A DNA stretch of 64,000 bases from Clarkia xantiana subsp. parviflora (Eukaryota; Streptophyta; Magnoliopsida; Myrtales; Onagraceae): contig JAPTYO010000009.1 of assembly GCA_036873135.1 (NCBI GenBank), forward strand, positions 24,511,756-24,575,755. The letters run 5' to 3'. The notes under the pieces are model-generated. The model saw only the letters and a program-made list of their open reading frames with translations. It did not search any database and had not been told where the DNA came from. Both the position numbers and the translations under genes were made by a program. This document shows, piece by piece, positions 10,982 to 23,694 of this stretch (position 1 is its first letter; every line of letters starts with the position of its first letter).

Positions 10982-12109
10982 TGGGAGGGTGCCAGTTAAT
11001 GTATTGTCGTCCAAATATGCATCAACATTTCACTCCTTCGATCTCGTCCTTGCTTCTGAATAGTTCATACGAGGTTTGTCGTGCGACCGGCGGATACGAC
11101 GGGCATCGTGCTACTCACCTGTTAGGAGTGTTGTCGCGCCCACAGAACGTTGATTCTCTTTTATCCAATAAACCACTTATAAACAACATTTATATAGTGT
11201 CGCGTTGTATCCTAGGTCAACTTATAATTCTCAATTTGCCTAGTTTCCACATAGGAATACTTCTCCAAGGCATCCGTACAAGTATTCACAACCTTCAACT
11301 AATATCCGGTTGGTAGCCACCTTAGAGAATACAAGAGTCGGTGAATTATAGGTGAACTTGACCATCCCCATCGCTCATATCCTTAGTCAAACCCAACCGG
11401 TTTCCAAAGACGCGGTAACTGGGCCTTTTTGTTCAGCACTACGCTCGTACGCCGGGAAGCAAACATTGAGCATGACCTTAGATATGAGTTCCGAGTCCGT
11501 GAGGATACTTTATAAGGTTCCTAGGATCAATCACATGCTCGAGGTGAAAAAGTTTGCGCCCGCTAGAATCACGAGGATTCTTATCTAGCACAACCGAGGT
11601 GTGACCCCGTGGTCAAACATGGCACGCGCAGTATGAAGCATGCGTCGATAGCATACCTGAACGTTTAAGCTGACATGAATGAGATATGTCAATCATGCTA
11701 TCGCAGATTCTCATCTGGCCCAGAATGTGTATTAATGACGAACGAAGTTCATCACGACGATTTGCAAAACGAAGATCATGTCGAGTTACTTCGAGACTAG
11801 ATGATCATCTTGCGTAATCAGGTTTATCCCCCTGACTCTTAGCCAATCTTGTTTGGTAGAGGCCTCCCTTATACCGCAAGATGACCGTACCTGTGTGACG
11901 AGGTAAGGCCCACATTCGACATAGTTTTGGCAGAGGATTGCGTCCTCCTACGACATAGTTTATAGACCGTAAATCTGATGTATTCAAACATTATGACGTC
12001 GATAGATCATAAAATCAATTGCAATTCTTTCGTTTCAAAAATGTAACTTTCAATTATCAAAATGTTATCACAGATAAATGTCACTTTTAAACCCTACGCA
12101 ATCCAAGCA
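10982..12109 (-). other. Copia 3' non-coding region
   Basis: Between the RNase H end and the polypurine tract. No domain is recognisable in either strand; the ORFs of 60-110 codons here have no motif I recognise. Confidence 0.5.
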
Positions 12110-13450
12110 GTTTTACATGCTTTACGAATATCTCCCTGCGTATTGGTTTAGTTAATGGGTCTGCAACCATGTTATCAGTGGACAAGTAGTCCAAAGTGAA
12201 TATATTGTCTTCAACCATAGATTTAGCATAAAAGTATTTCACATCAATGTGTTTGGTCCTACTATGGTACTTCAGATTCTTTACTACCGCAATGGCTGCC
12301 TACCTGTTAGAGAACACCTTCACAGGTTTACTCCTGACATCACCATCAAGCAACGCAGTAAGAGGCCTTCTCAGCCAGACCGCTTCCTGTGCGTTCTTGG
12401 AGAGGGCTATAAATTCTGATTCCATCGTGGACAGCGCGACACATGTTTGCTTCTTGCTCGTCCATGAAATGGAGGCATTAGCACGGAGAAACACTCCTCC
12501 TGTGGTGGACTTACGATCATACGGATCGCCACCATGGTCGACATCACTGTAACCGGTCAATTCTACCTTTCCACCCTCATAGCACAATGCGTAGTCGGCA
12601 ATACCTTTCAGATAACGAATAATTCGTTTTACAGCCTTTAAATGTTGATAGCCAGGATCTGATTGGGAACGTGCTACTAGGCCCACGACGTAACAGATAT
12701 CCGGACGGGTGCATTGCATGGAGTACATCAAACTACCGACCATGCACAAATACTCTACATCCTTCATCTTTTCCCACTCTGCCAGGTTCTTGGGGCCGTC
12801 ACGTTTGACAGTGCGCACCCAAGCACCACCGGTGTATCCATGGGTTTGGCATCCAGCAATCTGAACCTTTTCAACAGTTTGTTGATATAGGCTTCTTGAG
12901 ACAGACATAATTTCCGGGTAGCCCGATCTCTAGTAATTTTAATGCCTACGATGTACGTGTCCTCTCCCATGTCTCTCATCTCAAATACAGATGCCAACCA
13001 TGACTTTGACTTGTTCATAAAACTCACGTCGTTTGCGGCAATGAGTATGTTGTCCACGTATAAGGTTAAGATGACATACTTAGACTTGGAGGTATTATAA
13101 TACACGCACGGATCCTCGTGAAGATTCACGAATTCGTTTCCTACGTTCTTTGTGGAGTCTGCAGTACCATTGCCGAAACGACTGTTTAAGACCGTAGATG
13201 GACCTTTGGAGCTTACAAACTTTACGTTCGTTACCAGGAGTAATGAAACCCTCTGGTTTCTCCATAGAGATCTCTTCCTCCAGGTTTCCGTGGAGAAATG
13301 CGGTCTTAACATCCATTTGGTGCAGCTCGAGATCGAGACTTGCGATCAGGACCGTAACTGGCCCTGACCGTGGTTTTACGCATAGTTGATGAGTTTATTT
13401 CGTCAAAGTCAACTCCGTAAAGTTGGGTATATCCTTTGGCAACAAGTCGG
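12110..13450 (-). pseudogene. Copia reverse transcriptase and RNase H remnant
   Basis: On the minus strand: [16 protein letters not shown] (near 13316), SIYGLKQ, YVDNILIAAND (the catalytic YVDD reads YVDN), MGEDTYIVGIKI, then after a frame change KMKDVEYLCMVGSLMYSMQC, RPDICY, GYSDVDHGGDPYDRKSTTG (RNase H), TMESEFIAL, and KYHSRTKHIDVKYF down to about 12150. A CAG-to-TAG stop separates the last block near 12297. The missing second catalytic aspartate and the frame breaks make it inactive. Confidence 0.92.
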
Positions 13451-15321
13451 GTTTGGCACTCCCCGACTTTTTCCATCAGTGGTGAGCCTTCTTTCAGAAC
13501 TCACCTAATCCTTGTGCCCTTGTGGTTAGCAGGTAAATCAACTATAGACTATAATGACTTTCATTTAACCGATATCGCTCTTTTATTATTTTCCTCCATT
13601 TCTCCACTTGGGGTCTTTCCAATGCTCACTAACAGTTGTTAGAGCGAGGTTATCACCCTACTCAGTGGGTTTGATGCCTTTGACTTTCGTCCAGGCTAGT
13701 TAATCCCATCTTGAGTCTGAACGTTTCTCCCACTCGGAATAATGCCTTTTATCGTAGCATCACTTCCATTAGGAACAAGAGTGGTGCTTAAACATTGACC
13801 TACAAATTTCCTTGGACGACCTCTTGGCCTTGGGGTTTTATTTCCGAGATAAATTCCTTTATAACTAGGATCTGTAACTAAGTTGGTCGGATCACTCCCA
13901 CTGGAAACAATGGGTAACTCCCACTAGGAACAATGGGTAGTCTAGGCAGTTGTGGCATTCCTGGTTCAGCAATATGACTATCAGGCTCTACTTGATTCGT
14001 CTCTGCGGCTACAGTGATCTCCTGTGGTAGGGTTTATTCCTCCCACTGGATTTACTATGAAAATGTTTCCATTATCATTTACCATGTCATTCACTTGAGT
14101 TGTTGCCGGTTCAAATCTCTCCTACTCGAATTAAGTGGGACTTGATTGTCAGTGTTGCTGCTCTGGTTTGATCAAGACTACATCAGTTTGAAACTACCAT
14201 GCATTGAAAATTCGTCCTCACGTGATGTAATGTCTCATGTTCGACTACGACACCATTTTCAAAATATTTAAACAGGTATTTTCTAAGAGTAGGTAATGTA
14301 CTCTTGTCCTAAATACGTGTTTAGTACGCAATTTAATATCACACGATGATAAGATTTAACTCATTATCATTTCATAGCTTTTATGGTGACGTGTCTTACC
14401 GATTTCATTGGAACACAGTTTACATACATGTGAGTCATCTGATTCACCCCATAGGGAACTCATGATAGATTGACTCTAACATTATGTTCTCGAACTGTAC
14501 TTCTTGAAGTGTGTATCACTTGATTTGAATGCCTAGCCTGACTTAAAGGTTCAAGGCGTATGTAAGGAAAATCGGTTAACCGACTTCATCCTTTTTCGTT
14601 TGCAAACTTATCTCAGTGATTTCATTCCATCTCCGAACTGAGCATTTTGGGTTTTCACCCTATGCGTCAGCTGAAACTTTTACAAGGTCGATGTAGCTTA
14701 TGAAGCATAATTCTTACCGATGTAAACGTTTTCATTAAGTTATTTCTGAATGAATGCAAAAGAAAATTCAGCACTTAATCATTCAAAAAAAATACTTCAT
14801 TATTAAACTCGTATTTTGAAACGATGTGTTCCGTCTTTCAAGGTCCACTTGCGCGTTGCGCTATTCACCGAAGTTTTAACCCTAGGTTAAATCGTTTCAT
14901 TTCTGAGTTTAATTTAATATAATACAATCAGTTTCGCACATGATTATCATTACTGATTATTTCATTTAATGGAGTACTGATAATTAAAGAAAATGTTATA
15001 AGCAATGCATCGAACAACAATAAAGAATCGAATAGCCTGAGGGAATGAGTAATCAATATTTTGTCCGAGCATTTGTCACATGCTCAAAATGAAATAGATC
15101 CTATCTTTCAATGAACTTTATTATCATTAAGTATCTTAAACTGAAAAATCAAGAAGAAATTCGTTAAGCAAATAAAGATAAAGTCTCATTTAATCTTTAA
15201 GTTTCCGGGGCATTCTCCTCAGGTCCGTGCCTGTTCTCCTTCTCGGTTCTGTAATTCAAAAAATGGAAAATTGAATTACTTTCGAGCGAGAAGATTCCTA
15301 GAAGAACTTATGAGGTTTTCA
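13451..15321 (-). other. Copia interior where protease and integrase are expected; none seen
   Basis: About 1.9 kb without protease, zinc-binding or integrase-core motifs. It contains several ACTCCCACTGGAAACAATGG-like phrases. The part near 13640-13760 is homologous on the reverse complement to 8080-8160 of the plus-strand copia, so the two elements share this sequence. Confidence 0.6.
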
Positions 15322-16219
15322 TTATTCTTCAGCACGTACCTTGGGAGGATTGGTACAGGCGATAGCAAGGTATCCTTTCACACCACACCTAAAACACATT
15401 CGAGTTTCCTCTTTACGTGTTTGTTTTGCTTGCCTTCTCTTGCCTCTGAATTGCTTGCGTTTGAACTTCTTCTGAGGTTTTGGAGCCAAAGACTTGTCAA
15501 CCATTACCAGAAGGACCTTTCCCTTTCTCTTGTGTTTACCCTTTTGCTCAGCTGGATGCGAGGATGCAAGATGCATCCACTCTCGGCTTTTCAGCTTTGA
15601 GACGATCCTCTTCCAGCTCGAGATGAACTCGCACTTTTTCGAGGTTATCCAGTTGAGTGGCATGGGTAAGGTGAATTTGCATGTTGTTCCAAGAGTCAGG
15701 TAAGGATCGGATCACGCATTGGACCTTCTGTTCCTCGGTCAGGATTTCTCCTGCCTCCTTGAGTTCAGCAAGCATGTTAGACATATGCCTAATATAATCC
15801 TTCATTGTGTGCTTGGGATTCATCTTATATGAGTCTAAAGCAATGTTTAAAGATCGCTTCTGGGTTGTGGTGTAGACACCAAACCCTGCCTTAAGACCAT
15901 CCCACAGGTCCATGGCAGACTCAAAGTGATCATACCCATAGAGTATGTCATCCTCAAGCAGTGACAACAAGGCGGAATGGACTTCCTGATCCTTTGCATC
16001 CCATTGATCATGGAATTCCTTCTGATCGGCCGTGAGGTCTCCCTTTGGACTGGCATGTTTCGAAGTCAGATGCTCCAAACCTCTCATTTCAGTAATTACC
16101 ATCTTTGCGTGCCTTTTCCAAATCTTATAATTATTGTTGTTCAATCTCACTCCCTTATTCATTTGGGAGATAACATTGCTATCGCAGCCATTGATACTAA
16201 CACATCGATAATCACGCAA
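15322..16219 (-). pseudogene. Copia gag (UBN2-type) with damaged zinc knuckle
   Basis: The 16219-15548 frame gives a 223-residue gag segment: RLNNNNYKIWKRHAKMVI, DQWDAKDQEVHSALLSLL, HFESAMDLWDGLKAGF, MKDYIRHMSNMLAELKEAG, and QCVIRSLPDSWNNMQIHL. It then shifts frame to 15663-15322, with a basic stretch and CFRCGVKGYLAIAC. In a normal CX2CX4HX4C knuckle the ninth position is His; here it is Tyr (one C-to-T change), so nucleic-acid binding is probably lost. Apart from the frame change near 15600 the gag is well kept. Confidence 0.92.
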
Positions 16220-17562
16220 AAATCAGGGAGACAATAACATTTTTGAGAAATAATTGCATACATCAATTATCTAATAAGATGGAATCCGAGAAATAACGAT
16301 TCCTCAGTCATCTAAACCAACCGACCACCAGTAAACCAATGGAAGATGGCTGTGAAAAAGTTCACATTATCGTCGTCTTCTATCCAATAGACCAGTCTTT
16401 TAAAACGGTTTTAATCGCAAATTACCGGAACGAGAATTTTAAAACAAGCATACCCGATCTTGGCATTCCCAAGGTCCTTTTTATTTTGGAAAAATATTCC
16501 GATGAATTCACTCATGCATATATTCTACTATCCACGTAAATTATCATACGGTAGTAACATTCATCATACACACCACTCTCATGCTTACGCGTCATGCGTC
16601 TAATGTTTTTGAGGAACTCATGCTTGCATATATAATTCTACTTCAAAGTAAATTATCAAATGCGGCTACATCCTCATCATTCTAGCATACGTGTCAAACA
16701 TGTAACATTCAACATTTATCATACACATTTGGCGACTGGTTTTCGATTTTAAAATAATTTTAAACATCAGGGGCTGATTTGCAATTCATGCTTATATTCA
16801 ATTACGCAACATTCTAGACATGAATCATAGGCATTTCTAACCATCACAGCATGTCTATCCTAGTGCGCATTCCATATATTTAACCAGGGCTCTACCCCCA
16901 ACATGCAATATCCAAGATTGACTTAGTCAAGACAACATTTCTAATCATGCATAAATATATATTGAATAATAAACAATTGCAATTCAGCCCACTAATTAAT
17001 CCAGTCCAAACATGTATCTCCGAGATCCATCCCCATAATCGAAACAAGGCATAAAGGTTATCAACCCTTGAGCACTGTGTAGGCCATTTAAGGTTCAAAA
17101 CCATTGGATTTTAAAACTTGACCTCCCTATTTTAATTGACTTGAATTCAGTTTTGAAAATTCAATTCGGTTCAGTCAATTTTGGTCCGGTTTGGTTCGGT
17201 CCAGAAATTCCGGTTCGGGTCCGATGTAAAATCCGGTTCGGTTCGGTCCGGTTTTAATTTTAAAATCTGGTTCAGTCCAAACCGGTCCAATAAAATAGGG
17301 ATCGGTTCGGTTTAACACACAAAACTGGTTCGGTTATATCCACTTAGTTACCCCGGTCCGATCCGATTAGGTCGAACCGATTGAGAAAACCCGGTTCGGT
17401 TTTAATTCGTACCGGTTTGACATATTGGACCGGCCCAATAATTAAAAACATAAAGGTTGGGCCGAAATGTTTACTTGTGGCCCAAGTAGGGTTTTGAAAT
17501 CCATTAAAAATATTTAACTTAGCCACCAAGTAACATTAACTATATAAAATAAATTCCAATAT

Positions 17563-17618
<56 letters not shown>

Positions 17619-18298
17619 CGGCACCTATTAAACTTATATATATTTATTGCCAATATTTTATCTTTAAGACTAAATCAATCAACAATATATATATATATAT
17701 GAAAAATTTGGCACACACATATATAAATATATATTTTATTTATTGTCAATATCTTAAATAGGGTAACAAATATACTGACAATATACTTTCTCAATCTTTT
17801 ATGTAACTAAATCTATCAATAATATCTTTAACCTATTAAATATTTAGATATATTGATAGTTATATATATTAATGTGAATCTATCCTAATGTTTCCAATTA
17901 TAGATATATTGTTACCTAGCATAAAAATTAAAATATGGTAAACAATATACTAATTTATTTCGGCTGAAATTTTGAAACTTGGTGCCTAAGAAATTAAAAA
18001 ATTTACCTTGTAATTTAGCTTAGGGTTCGGGCAAAAACACCATATTGGAAACAACTTGTCAAATTTTAAGATCAAATTTTAATAAGATCTACAATCCAAT
18101 GTTCGATTTTGATAAATATCACATTTTTCTTGAAGATCATGAACATCAAATTTCCAAAGAACATCATGAAAATTCCGGACCTATATTAACTCAAAAATTC
18201 GAAAATTAAAAAAAAAAAACTTTCGTATTAAAATTTTCGGTCCAAACTTATAAACTTCAAGAACACCAATTTATCAAAATCGTGAACTCCTAACACAA
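16220..18298 (-). other. Copia leader with CGGTT-rich repeats and a TA microsatellite
   Basis: No coding domain. 17160-17420 has repeated CCGGTT/TTCGGTT words. 17567-17614 is a (TA)n run of about 24 repeats, with a shorter one at 17684-17700. The segment near 17640-18290 resembles, reversed, the AT-rich leader at 6150-7000. Confidence 0.7.
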
Positions 18299-18310
18299 GC
18301 TCTGATACCA
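18299..18310 (-). other. Primer-binding site of the minus-strand copia
   Basis: GCTCTGATACCA on plus, i.e. TGGTATCAGAGC on minus, one base from the 5' LTR end. Confidence 0.93.
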
Positions 18311-18311
18311 C

Positions 18312-18909
18312 TGTTAGATTACGGGGAGTAATCACTACGGATACTATAAATATGGTACATGCTAGTAAACGAATTACGCAGCGGAAGATTCGCACATACT
18401 TCAACAGTAGTCCGTAGTCTCAAGATCCTTGCAGAAGGGAGTTCACGATCCTCCGGTCGGCACCCGTAGAGGTTCTTGTGAAGGAAGCCCTACGCGGTAT
18501 ATTCTCCACAACAAAGCCTCAGATCAATTCTTGGCAAGGGACGGATATCCGTAGTGTTTGCTCGAAGGCAAATTGGCACACCCTTGGTGAATAGGTGGTT
18601 CGGCCGAAGTGGTGGAGTTACGGGGAAAGGGCTTTCTCTCAAATCACCACTTAAAGGAAATTATGATTAACCCTAATAAAACCCCTAACACCCCATATAT
18701 ATCGGAGGAGTAAAGTGGACAAAAGTCCACTTTACCCCCACCACATATTCGGCCGGCCATATGTATATGGAGGCCTAATTTTGGGCATCTCATGTCAATT
18801 GGGATTTGGGTCTGGCCCAATGTCCTAATGTGACATTTACCCAATTAACCTAGGTAACATATACATAAAATGAGCTTCCATTTACGGCGTCCATCACCAT
18901 ATGCTTACA
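18312..18909 (-). repeat. 5' LTR of the minus-strand copia
   Basis: Homologous end to end with 10386-10964, ends ...CACCATATGCTTACA on plus; about 19 bp longer because of an insertion near 18681. Confidence 0.92.
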
Positions 18910-19301
18910 TATATACCCGCAACCACCTATGTCTACAATCGCTTACGTCTGTGACTATTATTACGACTATCTCAAAGGCATAACAACATGTACACACCAT
19001 ATGACACGCCAAATACAAGGGCCAATACACTATGACTAACACAACAACGACACCTACTTTGGGGGCCCCCTAAGCATATGATGATCACTTAGCCTACTAC
19101 AGGGGCACTACGAAACCTATGGTGAATACATAGCGGATAGGCAGGGTGACACCCCATGTTTGGAATGATGATACATGATGAATGACAAGGGTATCCCCAT
19201 ATGATCAACTTACTATGGCAAGACAAACATAGCCAACGACGTCGTCGACGCGAGATCAACAACTCACACTTAAGCTACAATTAACCTCACTACAGGGGCA
19301 A
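18910..19301 (+). repeat. Degenerate Tat repeats after the copia insertion
   Basis: Begins with the right target copy TATAT (18910-18914). Words like CAACACCCCAT, ACGACACCTACTTTGGGGGC and GGGGCAACATG continue the ~95-bp degenerate series from before the copia. Confidence 0.5.
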
Positions 19302-19470
19302 ATCACTAAATGTCATTAATAGTGTTGGTGATATTTTCACTAAGGCATATACATGTTATGACATCATGCATGCATCACTACATGTCATTGATAGTGTTGA
19401 TGATATTTTCACTAAGGCATATACATGTTATGACATCATGCATGCATCACTACATGTCATTGATAGTGTT
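19302..19470 (+). repeat. 72-bp tandem repeat, about 2.3 copies
   Basis: ATCACTACATGTCATTGATA starts at 19302 (with variants), 19374 and 19446, giving a 72-bp period. The second and third copies are almost identical where they overlap. Confidence 0.85.
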
Positions 19471-19905
19471 TCATAACACTTAGTAATTTTTTCACCAATT
19501 ACCATGAGTACATTCATATGCATCAACACTAGTGTCATGTGACACATATCAATTTTTTCCATGAACATCATACATGCATCGATATACACTACTATTAGCG
19601 TTGTCAAACACTTAATATTTTTTTCCATGTTTGCAATGTATGCATCCATATGCATCAATACTAAGTGTTATCCAACACTTAGTATTTTTTTCCATTGATT
19701 GGTACTTTTTTTCATTGATTGGTACATACGCATTGCTATGCATCATTGATAGTGTTTCATAAGACTTAGAAATTTTTCATGATTGACAAGTATGCATCTA
19801 CATGCATCAATACTAGTGTTGTTAAACACTTAACATTTTTTTTTCCACGATTTCCATGTATGCATTCATATGCATCAATGCTAGTGTTGTCAAAACACTT
19901 AAAAA
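19471..19905 (+). repeat. Degenerate repeats with CATATGCATCAATACTAGTG words
   Basis: Five to six diverged units with TATGCATC-ATATGCATCAATACTAGTGTT and CACTTAGTATTTTTTTCCA, related to the adjoining 72-bp unit. No coding potential is seen. The rest up to the polypurine tract (19906-20360) is unique AT-rich sequence without a gene. Confidence 0.7.
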
Positions 19906-20360
19906 AAATGTATCACTATGCATTACCGCACCTACACACGACAACACCACCGTTGACAAACACATAGAAATTTTCCATGATTATTACATACACACATACG
20001 TCATGACATACATTCATTCGTTCATATTACATTGTCACGTACATATACACGTACTCATATTGATATGATAGAATTCATTTGCATTATCACTTAGGATAGA
20101 TTACAACCGCTTACGATCATATCCACGATTACATACATGACATTACATGCTAACCTCATATACATGCGAATTTATGTCTATGAGTATAATGATGACATAG
20201 ATCGAACATCGACACCGACAATGACAACGAAAAACTTCCTAGCATGGAAGGAATGACCGTCGACATATACATGAAAAAAAGGTAAAAGATGGTCGAGATA
20301 CAATCGGGTGTACATCCTTCTAATAAACAGAGTCAATTAAAGGTAAAAACCAATGCTTGA

Positions 20361-20372
20361 CTCGGGGGAAAA
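20361..20372 (+). other. Polypurine tract of the Tat element
   Basis: CTCGGGGGAAAA immediately before the TGATGG of the right LTR. Confidence 0.85.
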
Positions 20373-20945
20373 TGATGGATATAAACCCGACTGGACCTCA
20401 CTAAGGCCTGACATGGTTGCACCGTCGACCCCGAATATGGTAATACCCTTACTTTTACGCACTAGCCCGGTACCACGGTACCGGACCGGGTCCGGTACCA
20501 AAATACCGGACCAATTCCGGTGTCACGGGACCGACGCGTCCCGCGCTGGTCCCCGACGCTTGGGTGACTAACACTCGGGTTGTTCCTATTTACTAAACTA
20601 CAATTTTCTACACGGGTCCCACCCAAAATTGTGGGCCCCTCCTATGCCCAATTCTCAAACTCTATAAATAGGAGAAGGTATTCTTAATTTCAAACTTGAT
20701 CTCTCATTTTATGCTTGAGCTCTGCCTTCTCTCTACTTTATCTCTCTAGAAACCGACCATGACTTAAGAATCAGAGAGGGTTCGCCAGAGACACCCCCCC
20801 TCTCTGGCCCAATCCTTCATGCAGGTAATTGAAGGCGAGAAAACAACCAGTAGTAACACTACGAAGACATGTAACAAGAAGATGATCGGAACACGACTCG
20901 ACGCAAGGCCGCCTAGTTCGGAACCCCGACGAGCATGTTCCATCA
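20373..20945 (+). repeat. 3' LTR of the gag-pol-less Tat element
   Basis: Homologous with 523-1103; ends ATGTTCCATCA and is followed by the GGCAT target copy at 20946-20950. Confidence 0.92.
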
Positions 20946-20950
20946 GGCAT

Positions 20951-23694
20951 AGTGAAAGACTTGCCTCCAATTCAAGTTAAGTAGGATCTATGTGAGGAGC
21001 GTGTAAGATGGAATCTTGAGAGTAGTTCATTTCCTAATGCATCCAAGTGGAAAGCAGATGATCAACTGCAGTTGATACATTCTGATATTTATGGATATAT
21101 AAGTCCAGTTTCTAATGGTGGGAAGATGTATTTTATGTCTTTTATTGATGATTATATGCGGAAAGCATGGGTAATCAATCTTAGTGAGAAGTCTGAAGCT
21201 TTGCAGAAGTTTAAGATTTTCAAAGCTATAGTAGAAAATGAAACTGGGAAGAGAATAAAGGCTTTTCTAAAGATAAAAATTGAGGAAAGTTCTGTTCTGA
21301 TGCATTTGACTATTATTGTGAAGCTTAAGGCATTCTTAGACAGAAGATAGCACCATTTACTCATCAACAAAATAATGTTGCTAAGAGAAGAATAAGGCAG
21401 TTGAGAATATGATTAGGAGCATGATGCTAACAAGAAGTGTGTCAATGTGGTTTTGGCATGAAGTTGTCATTTACAGCTTTCACATTCTGAATAGGTGTCC
21501 AACATTTTTTGCTCGAAATATGAATCCTTATGAAGTGTGGCAAAAAACCCTCAGTGAGTCATTTAAAGGTGTTTGGATGTGTGGTCTATGCAAGGATTCA
21601 AGATGTGAACATAAAGAAATTAGATCCTAAAGCAGAAATGTATATTTTTTGGTCTGAGTGATGTAGTTAAGGTTTATAAACTCTATAATTTAGTGACTAG
21701 GAGAGTGATCACTAGCAGGGATGTGAGATTTTATGAAGAGAATTCTTAGACTTGGATTGGGCAGCCTCGTGCTCAGTTAGGTGATCATAAAATTCTTATA
21801 TTTGTTAATAATACTAATGTTGTGCCTGTTGATCTGCAAAATGCAGAGATTAATGATGAAGAAGCTCCTTTAGGGGAGGAAGCTCCACCACACCAAGAAA
21901 TAAATAATGAGCATTCTAATGCTGAAAGAATGCAAGTTATGAAAAATAAGGCTAAGGAAGAAGATGTAAATGAGCAAGTTGATTATGGAGATTCACCTAC
22001 AGTAATAGGGTATCATCCTCATAATAATGATGAAGCTGAGAGCTTTCAAGGCAATGGAGAACCAAAAGAACTACTAAGAGACCACGTTACTTGATTATTA
22101 TGAAGTTAGAGGCATTTTTTTCGCATAGAAGTGATCCTGCATTTTATGCACATTATTGCCTCTTTGCAGATTGTGATCCCGTCTCCTATGCTTCTGCTAG
22201 TAAAGATAAGAAATGGGTGGTTGCTATGCAGAAAAATATTGATTCTATAGAAAAACAGGACATGGGAGTTGGTAGATTTACCTGAGGGTCAAAGTACTAT
22301 AGAAGTTAAATGAGTTTATAAGACTAAACTAAAGAAAAATGAAGAAATTGATAATTTTAAGGTCAGATTAGCTGCTAAGGGTTATAAGAAATCATATGAT
22401 GTTGATTATACTGAATTTTATGCCCGTAGCAAGATTAGATACCATAAGATTAATCATTGCAATGACTACTTTAAATGGTTGGGCCTTATATCAACTTAAT
22501 GTTAAATCAGCTCTTCTATATTGAGTCCTTACTGAGGAAGTACATGTTGATCAACCACCATGATTTGTAATCCCATGTAAAGATGATTAATTCTATAGGT
22601 TAAAGAAAGTTTTATATGGCCTAAAACAAGCACCTCGTGCTTGGTATAGCAAATTAGAGTCCTCTTTATTGAACAATGGCTTAGTGAAATTCCATTATGA
22701 ACAAACTTTATTTTTGAAAACTAACAGAAATTGCAATTTCTTATTAGTTTGTATCTATTTGGATGATTTGGTCTATGAGGGAAATGATAATACCATGTAT
22801 AAGGAGTTTAAAAGTCTAATGTTGAATTATTTTGAAATGAATGATATGGTTCTGCATTATCATCTAGCCTCGAAATTAGACAGTGTTCTGAGGACATTTT
22901 TTTTAAGTTTGAGGAAGTAAGTTTGTGATATTTTAAAAAGATTTGAGATGTTGGATTATAATTCAGTGAGTACTCAGGTTGAAACTAGTAATAAGTTAAA
23001 GTTAGAGGGTTCAGGAGGTCCAATTGACAGAACTACCTATAAGCAATTGATTGGTAGTCTGATGTATCTCACTGTTTCAAGGCCTGAAATTTGTTGTAAG
23101 CTACGTGTCTCGTTTTATGGTGAACCCTACAGCGGAACATCTCTTTGTTGTAAAGAGAATCCTAAGGTACTTGCATGGTACCAAAGATCATGGTTTGTGG
23201 TTTAAAAGAGGATATGACAGATAATTGGTAGTTTATTTAGATAGTGATTTTGTTGGTTGCAAGGATGCTATGAAGAGTACTAGTGAGTATGTCTTTATAT
23301 TAGAAGGCTATTTCTTGGATATCTAAAAAGCAACCTATAGTGACTCTATCTAGTATAGAGGCTGAGATTTTTGCAGCCACTGAATGTCTCAAGCACATCT
23401 TATAGATCATAATGATGTTTTCCTTCTTATACTTTGATCAAATTAAAGCTACCACTATTTATTGTTATAATATATAATTTCACCATTCGTTTGGCTAAGA
23501 ATCCAGTGTTACATGGTAGAAGTAAACACATAGATGCGAAGTTCTATTTTCTTCGTGATCTCTGTAATAGAAGTGAAGTGCAGATTGAATATCGTTGCAA
23601 CTCTATGAATTTGACAGATCATTTCACAAAGCCCCTTAAGATTGATACTTTTGAATATCTGCGTTTTAAACTTGGTGTTTGTTGTTTTGGTTAA
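20951..23694 (+). pseudogene. Ty1/copia pol remnant, 3' part (integrase, RT, RNase H)
   Basis: Continues the polyprotein from 522 (KDLPPIQ). Integrase core: LIHSDIYGYISPVSNGGK and FIDDYMRKAWVINL at 21072-21190, THQQNNVAKR near 21360, MWFWHEVVIYSFHILNRCP near 21450. RT: AAKGYKKSYDVDYTEFYA near 22370, VLYGLKQAPRAWY at 22610-22650, and catalytic YLDDLVYEGND at 22758. RNase H end: NPVLHGRSKHIDAKFYFLRD and DHFTKPL at 23490-23640. There are many stops and frame shifts; the element is dead and older than the Tat element that split it. Confidence 0.92.

Larger units (their letters stand above)
10386..18909 (-). mobile_element. Ty1/copia element, minus strand, with gag and RT-RNase H remnants
   Basis: 5' LTR at 18312-18909, primer site 18299-18310, gag at about 16219-15322, RT-RNase H at about 13450-12110, polypurine tract 10965-10981 and 3' LTR 10386-10964. 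Flanks CATAT (10381-10385) and TATAT (18910-18914) are a 5-bp target duplication with one C/T difference. Protease and integrase are not recognisable between gag and RT. The LTRs differ by roughly 4-5%, plus an indel near 18681. It sits inside the Tat element and belongs to the same broad family as the plus-strand copia at 5566. Confidence 0.92.
523..20945 (+). mobile_element. Tat-type Ty3/gypsy LTR element without gag-pol, hosting two copia insertions
   Basis: Two direct LTRs (523-1103 and 20373-20945) begin TGATGGATAT and end CATGTTCCATCA. The 5-bp sequence GGCAT flanks both ends (518-522 and 20946-20950) and the interrupted copia reading frame rejoins across it. A primer site (1104-1121) follows the left LTR and a polypurine tract (20361-20372) precedes the right one. 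Without the two nested copia elements the element is about 8 kb. No gag, protease, RT, RNase H or integrase of its own is visible; it holds an antisense ORF remnant and several tandem arrays. The LTRs differ by roughly 8% by eye, so it is older than its inserts. Placement in the Tat group rests on primer site, LTR start and the antisense ORF shared with the element at 50483-62437. Confidence 0.9.
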
